From NCBI GenBank assembly GCA_017544185.1, contig JAFYEQ010000369.1:1-12976 (forward strand): DNA of 12,976 nt, given 5' to 3'. The position numbers and the translations under genes were made by a program. Under the pieces are notes generated by a model. It did no database searches. It saw only the letters and a list, made by a program, of their open reading frames with translations, and was not told where the DNA came from. The DNA is from Oscillospiraceae bacterium (GTDB taxonomy: Bacteria; Bacillota; Clostridia; Oscillospirales; Ruminococcaceae). Shown piece after piece: positions 1 to 7,755 of the stretch. The stretch's first letter is position 1; every line of letters begins with the position of its first letter.

Positions 1-1550
<1,550 letters not shown>

Positions 1551-1560
1551 GACAGACGAT

Positions 1561-1593
1561 ACGAACGGCAGCGCGATGCGCTGCCGTTTTCGT
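1561..1593 (+). terminator. Rho-independent terminator of carB
   Basis: A perfect stem pairs 1565-1574 (ACGGCAGCGC) with 1578-1587 around a GAT loop. It can extend with the outer ACGA/TCGT pairing at 1561-1564 and 1590-1593. The stem runs into TTTT (1587-1590). It lies 10 bases after the carB stop. Confidence 0.85.
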
Positions 1594-1605
1594 GTATGGG
1601 GGAGA

Positions 1606-1660
1606 ACGATCTGCTCAAGTATAATTTAGTCAGGTATACATGAGCAAATTGCAGGGATGT
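1606..1660 (+). repeat. Upstream copy of a duplicated promoter/operator segment
   Basis: This 55-bp stretch matches 1706-1760 at about 46 of 55 positions, with an offset of exactly 100 bp. It keeps the left palindrome arm TTAGTCA (1627-1633) but the right arm is degraded (TGAGCAA). It also lacks the -10 box found beside the downstream copy, so it is probably a decayed duplicate or an auxiliary operator rather than a working promoter. Confidence 0.75.
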
Positions 1661-1705
1661 AGTTGGGCGGTCGCAAGCTCTCGTCGGTCCCACGGAAGAT
1701 CGCGG

Positions 1706-1760
1706 ACGATCTGCTCAGATATAAATTAGTCAGATATACTTGACTAAATTGCAGAAATGT
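1706..1760 (+). repeat. Downstream copy of the duplicated promoter/operator segment
   Basis: Second member of the 100-bp-spaced pair, overlapping the promoter of the ATPase gene. It contains the palindrome TTAGTCA (1726-1732), an 8-nt spacer, and TGACTAA (1741-1747). Confidence 0.75.
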
Positions 1761-1768
1761 GGTATCAT
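1726..1768 (+). promoter_or_regulatory. Promoter with overlapping palindromic operator for the ATPase gene
   Basis: The -35 is TTGACT (1740-1745) and the -10 is TATCAT (1763-1768), separated by 17 nt. The -35 lies inside the right arm of a perfect 7-bp inverted repeat (1726-1732 / 1741-1747). A protein bound to this palindrome would block RNA polymerase. Expected transcription start is near 1775, leaving a very short leader that begins about at the ribosome binding site (GGAGGT, 1775-1780). Repression is inferred from the overlap. Confidence 0.75.
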
Positions 1769-1787
1769 AAGCATGGAGGTGATATCT

Positions 1788-3176
1788 ATGTTCATTGGCA
1801 GAGAGAACGAGCTCGCAGCTCTGCAGAAAAGGTATGAGAGCGACAGGTTTGAGTTCATAGTCATATACGGGCGCAGACGTGTGGGCAAGACTGCGCTCAT
1901 AGACAAATTCCTCTCCGACAAGAGAGCGATCTACTTTATGGGCATTGAGAGCAATGCACAGCAGAACCTTAACGAACTCAGCAGCAGGATATTCGAGTAT
2001 TCGAGCGGGATAAATGCAGATACTTCGTTTTCATCCTTTCAGGCTGCGCTGGGATATGTGTTCGATATATCCAAAAAAGAGCGGACGATCCTTGTCATCG
2101 ATGAATATCCCTATGTAGCAAAGGCATCAAAGAGCCTTTCATCTACGCTCCAGATGCTCATTGACAAAAACAAGGACGAGTCAAAGCTGATGCTTATACT
2201 GTGCGTATCCTCCATGTCATATATGGAAGACAAAGTCCTTGCATACAAAGCTCCTTTGTACGGCCGCCGTACTGCACAGATGAAGATAGAGCCCTTCGAC
2301 TTTTTCACGGTATGCGAATACCTCAAAAATATGTCCGATGAGGATAAGGCGCTTGTCTACGGTATCGTCGGCGGTACTCCGCAATATCTTCTTCAGATCG
2401 ATGACAGACTTAGTGTAGAGGATAATATAAAGAACTGTTTTCTCGATCCCATATCATTTTTGTATGAAGAGCCAGTAAATCTGCTCAAGCAGGAGATAAG
2501 AGAGCCCGGGATATATACAGCGGTGATATCCGCCATAGCCGCAGGAGCAACAAGAGTATCCGAGATATCCGGCAAGATCGGAGAAGATACCAATGTATGC
2601 TCGGCCTATCTCAAGATCCTGACAGAGCTCGGTCTTGTCGAAAAAGAGACACCATACGGCGATACCGGTACGAGAAAGACTATATATAAGATATCGGATA
2701 ATATGTTCCGTTTCTGGTATCGTTTCGTGGTGGACAACATATCCTATATCGCCCGCAGAGCGGCGGATATCGCATACAGCAGGATAGGACCGTATCTGTC
2801 GGAATATATGGGCAGTGTATTTGAGGACATATGCGAGCAATATCTCTGGAAGGAGCTCCTTGAAGGAAAATGTCCCGTAATGTTCCACTCTCTCGGGCGA
2901 TGGTGGGGCACAGATCCTAAAACAAGATCGCAGACAGAGATAGATATCATGGGCGAGCAGGACAGGGATACGGCTCTGTTTGCGGAATGCAAGTGGACGA
3001 ACGCGAAAGTCGATACAGGCGTGCTCGAACTGCTCATATACAGGAGCACCCTGTTCAATTATCAAAATAAGCATTACTATCTGTTCTCGCGCTCGGGTTT
3101 TACCAAAGGATGCATCGAAAGAGCAAGATCAGAGGGCCATGTATCGCTGGTCACATACGAAGATATCCTGAAATGA
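1788..3176 (+). CDS. AAA/STAND-type ATPase with DUF234-like PD-(D/E)XK nuclease tail
   Basis: A 462-residue cytoplasmic protein of the archaeal-ATPase (ATPase_2) plus DUF234 type. The start is ATG 1788, because GGAGGT lies 7 nt upstream and the promoter makes the TTG at 1740 impossible. Visible motifs: Walker A GRRRVGKT (28-35); Walker B ILVIDE (101-106); a sensor-like LILCVSSMS (~136-144); the family motifs YGRR (158-161) and GGTPQYL (195-201); a probable winged helix at ~240-305; and a C-terminal nuclease-like core EID (384-386) followed by ECK (400-402). DUF234 domains are related to PD-(D/E)XK nucleases. The D386/E400/K402 spacing fits an active site, but nuclease activity is inferred. 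The biological role of the family is poorly known. Codon use is visibly AT-richer than in carB and the gene stands alone with its own promoter, suggesting acquisition by transfer. It converges with the GH25 gene. Confidence 0.9.
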   Translation: MFIGRENELAALQKRYESDRFEFIVIYGRRRVGKTALIDKFLSDKRAIYFMGIESNAQQNLNELSSRIFEYSSGINADTSFSSFQAALGYVFDISKKERTILVIDEYPYVAKASKSLSSTLQMLIDKNKDESKLMLILCVSSMSYMEDKVLAYKAPLYGRRTAQMKIEPFDFFTVCEYLKNMSDEDKALVYGIVGGTPQYLLQIDDRLSVEDNIKNCFLDPISFLYEEPVNLLKQEIREPGIYTAVISAIAAGATRVSEISGKIGEDTNVCSAYLKILTELGLVEKETPYGDTGTRKTIYKISDNMFRFWYRFVVDNISYIARRAADIAYSRIGPYLSEYMGSVFEDICEQYLWKELLEGKCPVMFHSLGRWWGTDPKTRSQTEIDIMGEQDRDTALFAECKWTNAKVDTGVLELLIYRSTLFNYQNKHYYLFSRSGFTKGCIERARSEGHVSLVTYEDILK

Positions 3177-3186
3177 TATCATAAGT

Positions 3187-3234
3187 AAAAAAATATCGCC
3201 GTTCAAACGGATCGCTCCATTTGAACGGCGATAT
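3187..3234 (-). terminator. Hairpin terminator of the GH25 gene, shared with the converging ATPase gene
   Basis: A 15-bp perfect stem pairs 3193-3207 with 3220-3234. Read on the minus strand it is followed by seven Ts (complement of 3187-3193), so it is a good intrinsic terminator for the minus-strand gene ending at 3249. On the plus strand the hairpin is also transcribed after the ATPase stop but has no T-tract, so it would act weakly in that direction. Confidence 0.85.
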
Positions 3235-3248
3235 CTGTTATCAATGCG

Positions 3249-5015
3249 TTACGACAGCCCGTTCAGGCCGAACTTGCGTATCAGTGTGGGATAGTCCCTG
3301 TAGGAGTAGTCCAGATCCACATCCTCGGGGATGCCTTCCATGGTACCTGTCTCGCTGTACTGCCACATGCCGTAGTGGTATGAGTAGTTCTCCGCCAGCT
3401 TGCTGTCATCGCCCCAGCAGGCTACCCATATATCATAGTCGTCCAGCTGATCCATATATACCTCGGACTCGAAGAACTTCGCGAAGGAGTATATCATGGT
3501 GTAGTATCCGGCGTTCTCGCAGGCTTCCACGAAGGTGATCACGATGTCGGTGACCTCCTGCCTGTCCATCTGCTTGTACATATCCTCCTCGATATCCAGT
3601 ACCACAGGATAGGTGGGAGAGTAGGGCTCGATCACGTTGAGGAAGTATGCAGCTTCCTTGCGGGCCTCGGATACGTTCTTGGCGTAGGTGTAGTGGTAGA
3701 AGCCGTAGGGTATGTTCTGGGACTCGCAGCCCTTGACGTACTCATCCAGCTTGTAGTCGGTGTCCTCATAGCCGTAGGATGCGCGGATCATGGCGAACTG
3801 CGCTCTGCCCGTAGCCTTTACCTGCTCCCAGTCGATATCACCGTTCCACTTGGACACGTCGATGCCCTTGATCACGTCTTCATATACCGTGATGAATATG
3901 GTATCGGTCTTACCGTTATCGGTGGTGAGGGTGATGACCGCGTTGCCCGCCTTCTGACCTCTGATCACGCCGCCGTGGGATACGGTGACCACATCGGGGT
4001 CGGAGGACATGATCTCGTAGGTGTATACACAGCCGGAGGGATAGATCCTGGCGTCCAGCTGCTTCTCCTCGCCCACGCCTATGGACTCGGACTCATCGGC
4101 GAAGCGGACCCTTGAAGGTACCAGCTGGCCCGACTCGTTATACTCCTCGGTGACCTCTTCCTCGATCTGCTTGTCTATGGCGTCGTTGTCCACCGCTTCG
4201 ATGACGGTGACGCTCAGACGGGTGAAGATGCCGCTGCCCGTAGTGCAGCGTATATGCACGGTACCGGGCTTCTTGGCGGTGACCAGACCGTTGTTGTCAA
4301 CGATGGCTATACTGCTCTCGCCCGACGAGAAGCTGACCTCATCGTCCACGCCCTCGGGACGCAGCGCGTACTTGATCTGGTAGGTCTCGCCCCTGACCAG
4401 CGTTACCGCGGATCTGTCCAGCTCGATGGATGCGGCTCCCGCAGAGCCCGACTCCTGAGGTGCGTCATCATCGTCGTCCACAGGCTCGTCTGCGTCGCCC
4501 TCGGCTCTGACCGTGACGGAGAACTTGTCCTTCACGCCAGATGAGGCGGTCACGGTGACCATAACGGTACCGGGCTTGAGGCCCTTTACGGTGCCGTCCT
4601 CCGATACCGACAGTGTAGTGGTATTGGACACGGCGTAAGTAACATGATCGTCGGCATTGTCGGGCTTCACCCGATAGCCTATCTTGAACTCCTCGCCCAC
4701 TGTTATTACGGAGCGGAAGGAGAACACGCTCAGCTCCTCTGCGGGGACCACAGGACCGGTCACTGCAGCATTTGCTGCGGTATTAGCGGAAGTATCCGCG
4801 GGCGTGGTCTGCATCTGAGCGGTGACCGCGTCCTCCATGGCATAGCCCTCTTCGAGCCTGCCCACATCGGTGATGTAGTCAGAGTACGCGGCTGCGGGGT
4901 CCACAAATGTATCAGCGTATACGGGCACGGTCATCGACAATGCCATCACACACGCCGTGAACAGCGAACACGCCTTAGCCAGCATGCCCGCCTTACGGTA
5001 TCTATTATTCATCAT
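3249..5015 (-). CDS. Secreted GH25 lysozyme-like muramidase with three Big_2 Ig-like domains
   Basis: A 588-residue exported protein. An N-terminal signal peptide (positive residues, hydrophobic core ~12-30, VYA|D cleavage after ~34) leads to a low-complexity Thr/Ala stretch. Three bacterial Ig-like group 2 domains follow (~94-169, ~196-271, ~301-378), each with the pattern VxLxxGETxQ...SSD...V...G.VxGxKxGxxxIT. An acidic linker (~177-184, D-rich) separates the first two. Residues ~381-588 are a glycosyl hydrolase 25 domain: GIDVSKWNG with D386, then LDIE with D474/E476 as the catalytic DxE pair, and MWQYS near the end. GH25 enzymes cleave the MurNAc-GlcNAc bond of peptidoglycan. The Ig modules probably position the enzyme in the wall. 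No sortase motif or membrane anchor is seen. Two adjacent ATGs (5015, 5012) follow AAGGAG (5021-5026). The second has the better 8-nt spacing. Confidence 0.92.
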   Translation of the reverse strand: MMNNRYRKAGMLAKACSLFTACVMALSMTVPVYADTFVDPAAAYSDYITDVGRLEEGYAMEDAVTAQMQTTPADTSANTAANAAVTGPVVPAEELSVFSFRSVITVGEEFKIGYRVKPDNADDHVTYAVSNTTTLSVSEDGTVKGLKPGTVMVTVTASSGVKDKFSVTVRAEGDADEPVDDDDDAPQESGSAGAASIELDRSAVTLVRGETYQIKYALRPEGVDDEVSFSSGESSIAIVDNNGLVTAKKPGTVHIRCTTGSGIFTRLSVTVIEAVDNDAIDKQIEEEVTEEYNESGQLVPSRVRFADESESIGVGEEKQLDARIYPSGCVYTYEIMSSDPDVVTVSHGGVIRGQKAGNAVITLTTDNGKTDTIFITVYEDVIKGIDVSKWNGDIDWEQVKATGRAQFAMIRASYGYEDTDYKLDEYVKGCESQNIPYGFYHYTYAKNVSEARKEAAYFLNVIEPYSPTYPVVLDIEEDMYKQMDRQEVTDIVITFVEACENAGYYTMIYSFAKFFESEVYMDQLDDYDIWVACWGDDSKLAENYSYHYGMWQYSETGTMEGIPEDVDLDYSYRDYPTLIRKFGLNGLS

Positions 5016-5058
5016 GCAGTCTCCTTATTTATCTATACGTGCATCGGTGAGTATTTCT

Positions 5059-5087
5059 ATTATACGTGATAGCAAAAAAAATGTCAA
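5059..5087 (-). promoter_or_regulatory. Consensus sigma-A promoter of the GH25 gene
   Basis: On the minus strand, TTGACA (5087-5082) and TATAAT (5064-5059) are separated by exactly 17 nt, a full match to the housekeeping consensus. Transcription would begin near 5052, giving a leader of about 37 nt with AAGGAG before the start. A GTTACAT box lies just upstream (5101-5107, minus strand). Confidence 0.9.
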
Positions 5088-5169
5088 TGCTTTTTACCGT
5101 TATGTAACCGTTTTTTTATCTTTTCCACAGTACACATAAGAGCCGATAATGCATAATGCATGATCAAGT

Positions 5170-5240
5170 CAGGAGTTAGGAATTAGGAGTGAGGAGTTAC
5201 GGGAGAGTTGAACGTGGAGAGTGGAGAGTTGAGAGTTGAG
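5170..5240 (+). repeat. GAGAGTTGA-family dispersed repeat, copy 1
   Basis: Runs of AGGAGTTAGGA and GAGAGTTGA units. The 21 bp at 5202-5222 recur exactly on the minus strand at 7733-7753, just after the lipoprotein gene, and a related copy lies at 6773-6798 (minus). It is an intergenic repeat family with slippage-like unit structure, of unknown origin. Confidence 0.75.
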
Positions 5241-5340
5241 ATACAGTAGGGGGCCGACACGAGCATACCGTTCCCACGGGTACGCTTAAACACACCGTCC
5301 CCATCTTTCAACACCCGGTTTCAACATCCCACCTCTCACA

Positions 5341-5495
5341 GAAGAGAAGAAAGGAGAAGAGAGGAAATGAGAGGAGAAAGAAGCAAAGAGGAGAGTAAAG
5401 GAGAGAAGAGTAAAGTAGAGAAGAGTAGTGCAGAGAAGAGTAGAGTCGTGTAGGGTAGTGTAGTGTATAGTAGCGTAGAGTAGTGTAGAGGGGAT
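5341..5495. repeat. Purine-rich GA/GTA low-complexity tract
   Basis: About 155 nt in which the plus strand is almost entirely A/G in the first half (GAAGAGAAGAAAGGAGAAG and so on). It grades into AGAGTAGTGTAG-type units with 5- and 10-bp periodicity. There are no codon signals. Such tracts arise by replication slippage and can form triplex-like structures. Function is unknown. Confidence 0.7.
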
Positions 5496-5500
5496 CACAA

Positions 5501-5560
5501 AATGTTACACAGCGTTACACGATGTTACATGACGTTACATGATGTTACACGTTGTTTCAC
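5501..5560 (+). repeat. Tandem array of GTTACAC/T units with exact 10-bp period
   Basis: Six consecutive 10-mers: AATGTTACAC, AGCGTTACAC, GATGTTACAT, GACGTTACAT, GATGTTACAC, GTTGTTTCAC. The core GTTACA is kept in the first five and the sixth is degenerate. The 10-bp period places all cores on one face of the helix. The same core recurs in the palindrome at 5595-5617. Confidence 0.8.
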
Positions 5561-5594
5561 GGCACAGCACGGCTCCGCCGTCATTTCGCTTAAT

Positions 5595-5617
5595 TATGTA
5601 ACTTTTAAAGTTACATA
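5595..5617. promoter_or_regulatory. Perfect palindrome with GTTACA half-sites, possible operator
   Basis: An 11-bp perfect inverted repeat (TATGTAACTTT / AAAGTTACATA) with a single central T. It lies 34 bp upstream of the -35 box of the esterase promoter and has the same GTTACAT core as the upstream array. No T-tract follows, so a protein-binding site is likelier than a terminator. The cognate regulator is not identified. Confidence 0.6.
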
Positions 5618-5650
5618 TCTAACATACCATACAAACTTTGTCCGGGGATA

Positions 5651-5679
5651 TTGATTTTCCCGCCCGGATCGTTTATAAT
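5651..5679 (+). promoter_or_regulatory. Sigma-A promoter of the esterase gene
   Basis: TTGATT (5651-5656), 17-nt spacer, TATAAT (5674-5679). Transcription would begin near 5686, leaving a ~135-nt leader that contains a dispersed repeat with a hairpin (5737-5767) before the ribosome binding site at 5811-5815. Confidence 0.8.
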
Positions 5680-5721
5680 AGGGATAGGAGAGCGGGGATG
5701 GTGCATTTGTGCGGTCCCATA

Positions 5722-5767
5722 GGCGGACACGCAGCTACCCGTAAGGGAAGGATGTGCCCCTACGGGT
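5722..5767 (+). repeat. GGCGGACACGCAG dispersed repeat, copy A, in the esterase leader
   Basis: GGCGGACACGCAGCTACCCG... ending ATGTGCCCCTAC, the same layout as copies at 6695-6752 and 7627-7667. ACCCGTA (5737-5743) pairs with TACGGGT (5761-5767), so the transcript leader can form a hairpin. A repeat of this type within a leader may affect message stability, but nothing in the sequence proves it. Confidence 0.7.
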
Positions 5768-5821
5768 GAGTCCCCACGGCTCCTGATCCCTGATCCCTAA
5801 CTCATACGAAGGAGGCATACT

Positions 5822-6583
5822 ATGGCATTCTTACAGGTACAGTTCTTTTCAGCGGTGCTGGAAGTGGCATCCACGATCAACGTGATACTCCCCGAGCCCG
5901 CGCAGGGCATCGGCATCGACGCTTCGGACAAAGACGAGCTGCCGAAGGTACTATATCTCCTGCACGGATACAGTGACGACCACAGCATATGGATGCGGCG
6001 CACCTCCGTGGAGAGGTACGCCGCAGCGCATAACTTAGCGGTGATAATGCCCGCCGTGGATCACAGCTTCTACCGCAATGAGCTCCATGGCAAGAGGTAC
6101 CGCGACTATATCAGCGAGGAGCTCCCCATGGTATGCCGCCGCTTCTTCAGGATCTCCGACGACCCGAAGGACACCTACGTAGCAGGGCTCAGCATGGGCG
6201 GCTACGGTGCTATGAGCCTTGCGCTGGAGCATCCCGAGCGCTATGCTGCGGCTGCTTCCTTCAGCGGAGCGGTGGATCTGGCGGGGCTGATAGAGCACGA
6301 CCCCAACAAGGCCGGTTGGGAGAGGATCTTCGGCGATCCCGACATCAAAGGCACCGATGCGGACACGTATCATCTCATGGAAAAGAACGCCGCCGCTCCT
6401 CACAAGCCCCGTCTGTACGTCAGCTGCGGCACGGCAGACTTCCTGTACCCCATGCACGCGCCCTTCGTAGCCGCTCTGAAAGAGCAGGGCTGGGACGTGA
6501 CCAGCTATGAAAAGGAAGGCGCCGTCCACGAATGGGGCTTCTGGGATGAGCAGATACGGGAGTTCATAGAGAAGTATATCTAA
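5822..6583 (+). CDS. Esterase-D-like alpha/beta hydrolase (carboxylesterase, PF00756 type)
   Basis: A 253-residue cytoplasmic serine hydrolase, with no signal peptide or membrane segment. Fold landmarks: oxyanion-hole LLHGYSDDHSIW (H48-G49), nucleophile elbow GLSMGGYGA with S124, acid D206 in CGTADFLYP, and general base H236 in VHEWGFWD. This is the layout of esterase D / S-formylglutathione hydrolase and of acetyl- and tributyrin-type esterases (usual length 250-280). The substrate is probably a short acyl ester such as an O-acetyl or feruloyl sugar, but that cannot be read from the sequence. The start is ATG 5822, with GGAGG six bases before it. The gene is monocistronic with its own promoter and a repeat-bearing leader. 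Only a hairpin without a T-tract follows it. Confidence 0.88.
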   Translation: MAFLQVQFFSAVLEVASTINVILPEPAQGIGIDASDKDELPKVLYLLHGYSDDHSIWMRRTSVERYAAAHNLAVIMPAVDHSFYRNELHGKRYRDYISEELPMVCRRFFRISDDPKDTYVAGLSMGGYGAMSLALEHPERYAAAASFSGAVDLAGLIEHDPNKAGWERIFGDPDIKGTDADTYHLMEKNAAAPHKPRLYVSCGTADFLYPMHAPFVAALKEQGWDVTSYEKEGAVHEWGFWDEQIREFIEKYI

Positions 6584-6605
6584 TGAAACACCGGATGACC
6601 GGACC

Positions 6606-6638
6606 GGCGAGGTGGCATCCTACGGGAGCCACCTCGCC
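6606..6638. repeat. GC-rich hairpin after the esterase gene
   Basis: GGCGAGGTGGC (6606-6616) pairs perfectly with GCCACCTCGCC (6628-6638) around an 11-nt loop. There is no T-run on either strand, so it is a structured intergenic repeat or a weak 3'-end stabiliser rather than a clear intrinsic terminator. Confidence 0.6.
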
Positions 6639-6694
6639 CTACGACAGCGTTAACGAAGGTCAGAACAGGAACGATGTATTTGAGCAGTCCCGTG

Positions 6695-6752
6695 GGCGCA
6701 CACGAGGGCTCCGCAGGAGACCATCTCCCCGCAGGGGAGAATGTGCCCCTAC
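6695..6752 (+). repeat. GGCGGACACGCAG dispersed repeat, copy B
   Basis: Shares a 28-bp identical block (6725-6752, starting CTCCCCGCAGGGGAG) with 7640-7667. The block contains a 6-bp hairpin with a 3-nt loop. The left part (GGCGCACACGAGGGCT) is diverged. Confidence 0.7.
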
Positions 6753-6772
6753 GGTGGAACGGTCGGCAATAT

Positions 6773-6798
6773 GTCAACTCTCAACGGCCAACTCTTCC
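6773..6798 (-). repeat. GAGAGTTGA-family repeat, copy 2, overlapping the metallopeptidase stop
   Basis: On the minus strand it reads GGAAGAGTTGGCCGTTGAGAG..., matching the family at 5202-5240 and 7728-7753. It covers the last five codons and the stop of the metallopeptidase gene, so the present C-terminus was probably set by repeat sequence. Confidence 0.6.
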
Positions 6799-7575
6799 GT
6801 GACCCGTATCATGGCTCTTATCTCGTGAAGTCTTGAAGTTATCATATAGGGTATAGAAGTCGCCGCCGTCGTTGAGGGACTTTATGAAGACGATCATTTC
6901 CTCCGTAGAATGGCCGTCGAGCCATCCTGCGATCTCATGCTTGGCGTATATATAGTGGAACTGCCGTTCCTTCTCATCCTTGCAGTGGAACTCGGAATGC
7001 TCGTCCATATCCTTCAGCGCGGTCACATTAGCGCCGTTGTCCGTCCTTTCGACCCAGCTCTCGTAGCTGTATCTTTCACGGTAGTCATTTTGCGTCGCCA
7101 TCCCTTCGTCGAACCATAATGGCAGACTTTTCCGTGCTTCATCGGAGAGGTACCAGTGCAGCTCTGCGTGAGTGAACTCATGCGCTACGATATCCACGTT
7201 GAAATACTCGTTCGACAAACAGATATAGTCCCTCCTGGACGGCCACAAGAAGGTGTGCGTGACCTTATCGCCTATCTTTTTCGAGATCTTTTCATCGTCG
7301 CATATGATGACGATGGTCTCGTCAAGGCTGTGCATATCCCCGAAAAACGCCTTGACGCGCTCTTCGGCCCGATCGGTCACGGCACGCACATCCTCCGGCG
7401 TAAGAGAGTCTGCCTTATGGAGATACACATTATGCCCTATCTCCTCGAAGCTGGGTCTGTAAGGGATGGTGAGTATATATCCCCAGTCCGTGAACTGTAA
7501 GGCCCCGACCGCGGCGGCGATCAGCAGCAACAGCACAGAAAAGATGATGATCGGTAGTTTTTTCTTTGTTTTCAT
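6781..7575 (-). CDS. Membrane-anchored gluzincin-type zinc metallopeptidase
   Basis: 264 residues. The start is ATG 7575, with GGGAGG (7580-7585) just upstream. The longer open frame to 7635 runs back into a dispersed repeat. Residues 3-7 are lysine-rich and ~8-27 form one membrane segment (PIIIFSVLLLLIAAAVGAL), so the rest should lie outside the cytoplasm. The catalytic motif is HEFTH (H132, E133, H136), followed 21 residues later by WFDEGMA with E157 as third zinc ligand: the HExxH...E pattern of gluzincins (M1-like/peptidase-MA clan). The protein is far smaller than M1 aminopeptidases and lacks GAMEN, so it is probably an endopeptidase of a small MA-clan family. The last residues (GHGRVGR) are encoded by a dispersed repeat. 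It lies 180 bp downstream of the ABC/Ntn-hydrolase operon on the same strand, so co-transcription is possible. I see no clear promoter or terminator in between. Confidence 0.78.
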   Translation of the reverse strand: MKTKKKLPIIIFSVLLLLIAAAVGALQFTDWGYILTIPYRPSFEEIGHNVYLHKADSLTPEDVRAVTDRAEERVKAFFGDMHSLDETIVIICDDEKISKKIGDKVTHTFLWPSRRDYICLSNEYFNVDIVAHEFTHAELHWYLSDEARKSLPLWFDEGMATQNDYRERYSYESWVERTDNGANVTALKDMDEHSEFHCKDEKERQFHYIYAKHEIAGWLDGHSTEEMIVFIKSLNDGGDFYTLYDNFKTSRDKSHDTGHGRVGR

Positions 7576-7626
7576 ATTTCCTCCCGGGGATGGTAGTAGG
7601 AATGGGAATATTTCATTTGTGAGGAG

Positions 7627-7667
7627 GGCGGACACGCAGCTCCCCGCAGGGGAGAATGTGCCCCTAC
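7627..7667 (+). repeat. GGCGGACACGCAG dispersed repeat, copy C
   Basis: GGCGGACACGCAGCTCCCCG... ending ATGTGCCCCTAC. The 28 bp at 7640-7667 are identical to 6725-6752. It lies between the lipoprotein and metallopeptidase genes, in the same orientation as copies A and B. Confidence 0.75.
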
Positions 7668-7727
7668 AGGAAAGATGTCGACCCCCTACATGATAAGGGC
7701 GACCCTACAGGATAGCCGTTTACGTTA

Positions 7728-7753
7728 TCTCAACTCTCCACGTTCAACTCTCC
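7728..7753 (-). repeat. GAGAGTTGA-family repeat, copy 3
   Basis: Its minus strand begins GGAGAGTTGAACGTGGAGAG, the same 21-bp block as 5202-5222. It starts two bases after the stop codon of the lipoprotein gene. Confidence 0.75.
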
Positions 7754-7755
7754 TA

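Larger units (their letters stand above)
5088..5650. other. Gene-free, repeat-filled intergenic region
   Basis: I find no convincing coding sequence here. In order it holds: a GTTACAT box near the GH25 promoter; a short ATAATGCATAATGCATGAT self-similar stretch (~5146-5164); AGGAGTTAGGA/GAGAGTTGA repeats (~5170-5240); a degenerate copy of the GGCGGACACGCAG family (~5246-5266); a long purine-rich tract (5341-5495); the period-10 GTTACA array (5501-5560); and a GTTACA palindrome (5595-5617). The short open frames across the purine tract translate to low-complexity Thr/Leu/Ser/Tyr runs with no start signals. Confidence 0.7.

Noticed and set aside
1740..1787. Upstream TTG start adding 16 residues to the ATPase
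   Set aside because: It lies within the -35 box of the promoter, upstream of the expected transcript start, while ATG 1788 has a perfect GGAGGT.
2454..3074. 206-residue minus-strand open frame inside the ATPase gene
   Set aside because: The plus-strand frame carries the ATPase and nuclease motifs. The antisense one has no start signal or motif.
5286..5498. 70-residue minus-strand open frame over the purine tract
   Set aside because: Low-complexity Thr/Leu/Ser/Phe product of the repeat tract, no start signals.
5501..5560. CRISPR-like array
   Set aside because: The repeat period is 10 bp with no unique spacers and no cas genes nearby.
6606..6638. Intrinsic terminator for the esterase
   Set aside because: A strong stem but no T-tract on either strand, so kept only as a hairpin repeat.
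7576..7635. 20-residue N-terminal extension of the metallopeptidase
   Set aside because: It reads into a dispersed repeat and ignores the GGGAGG directly before ATG 7575.
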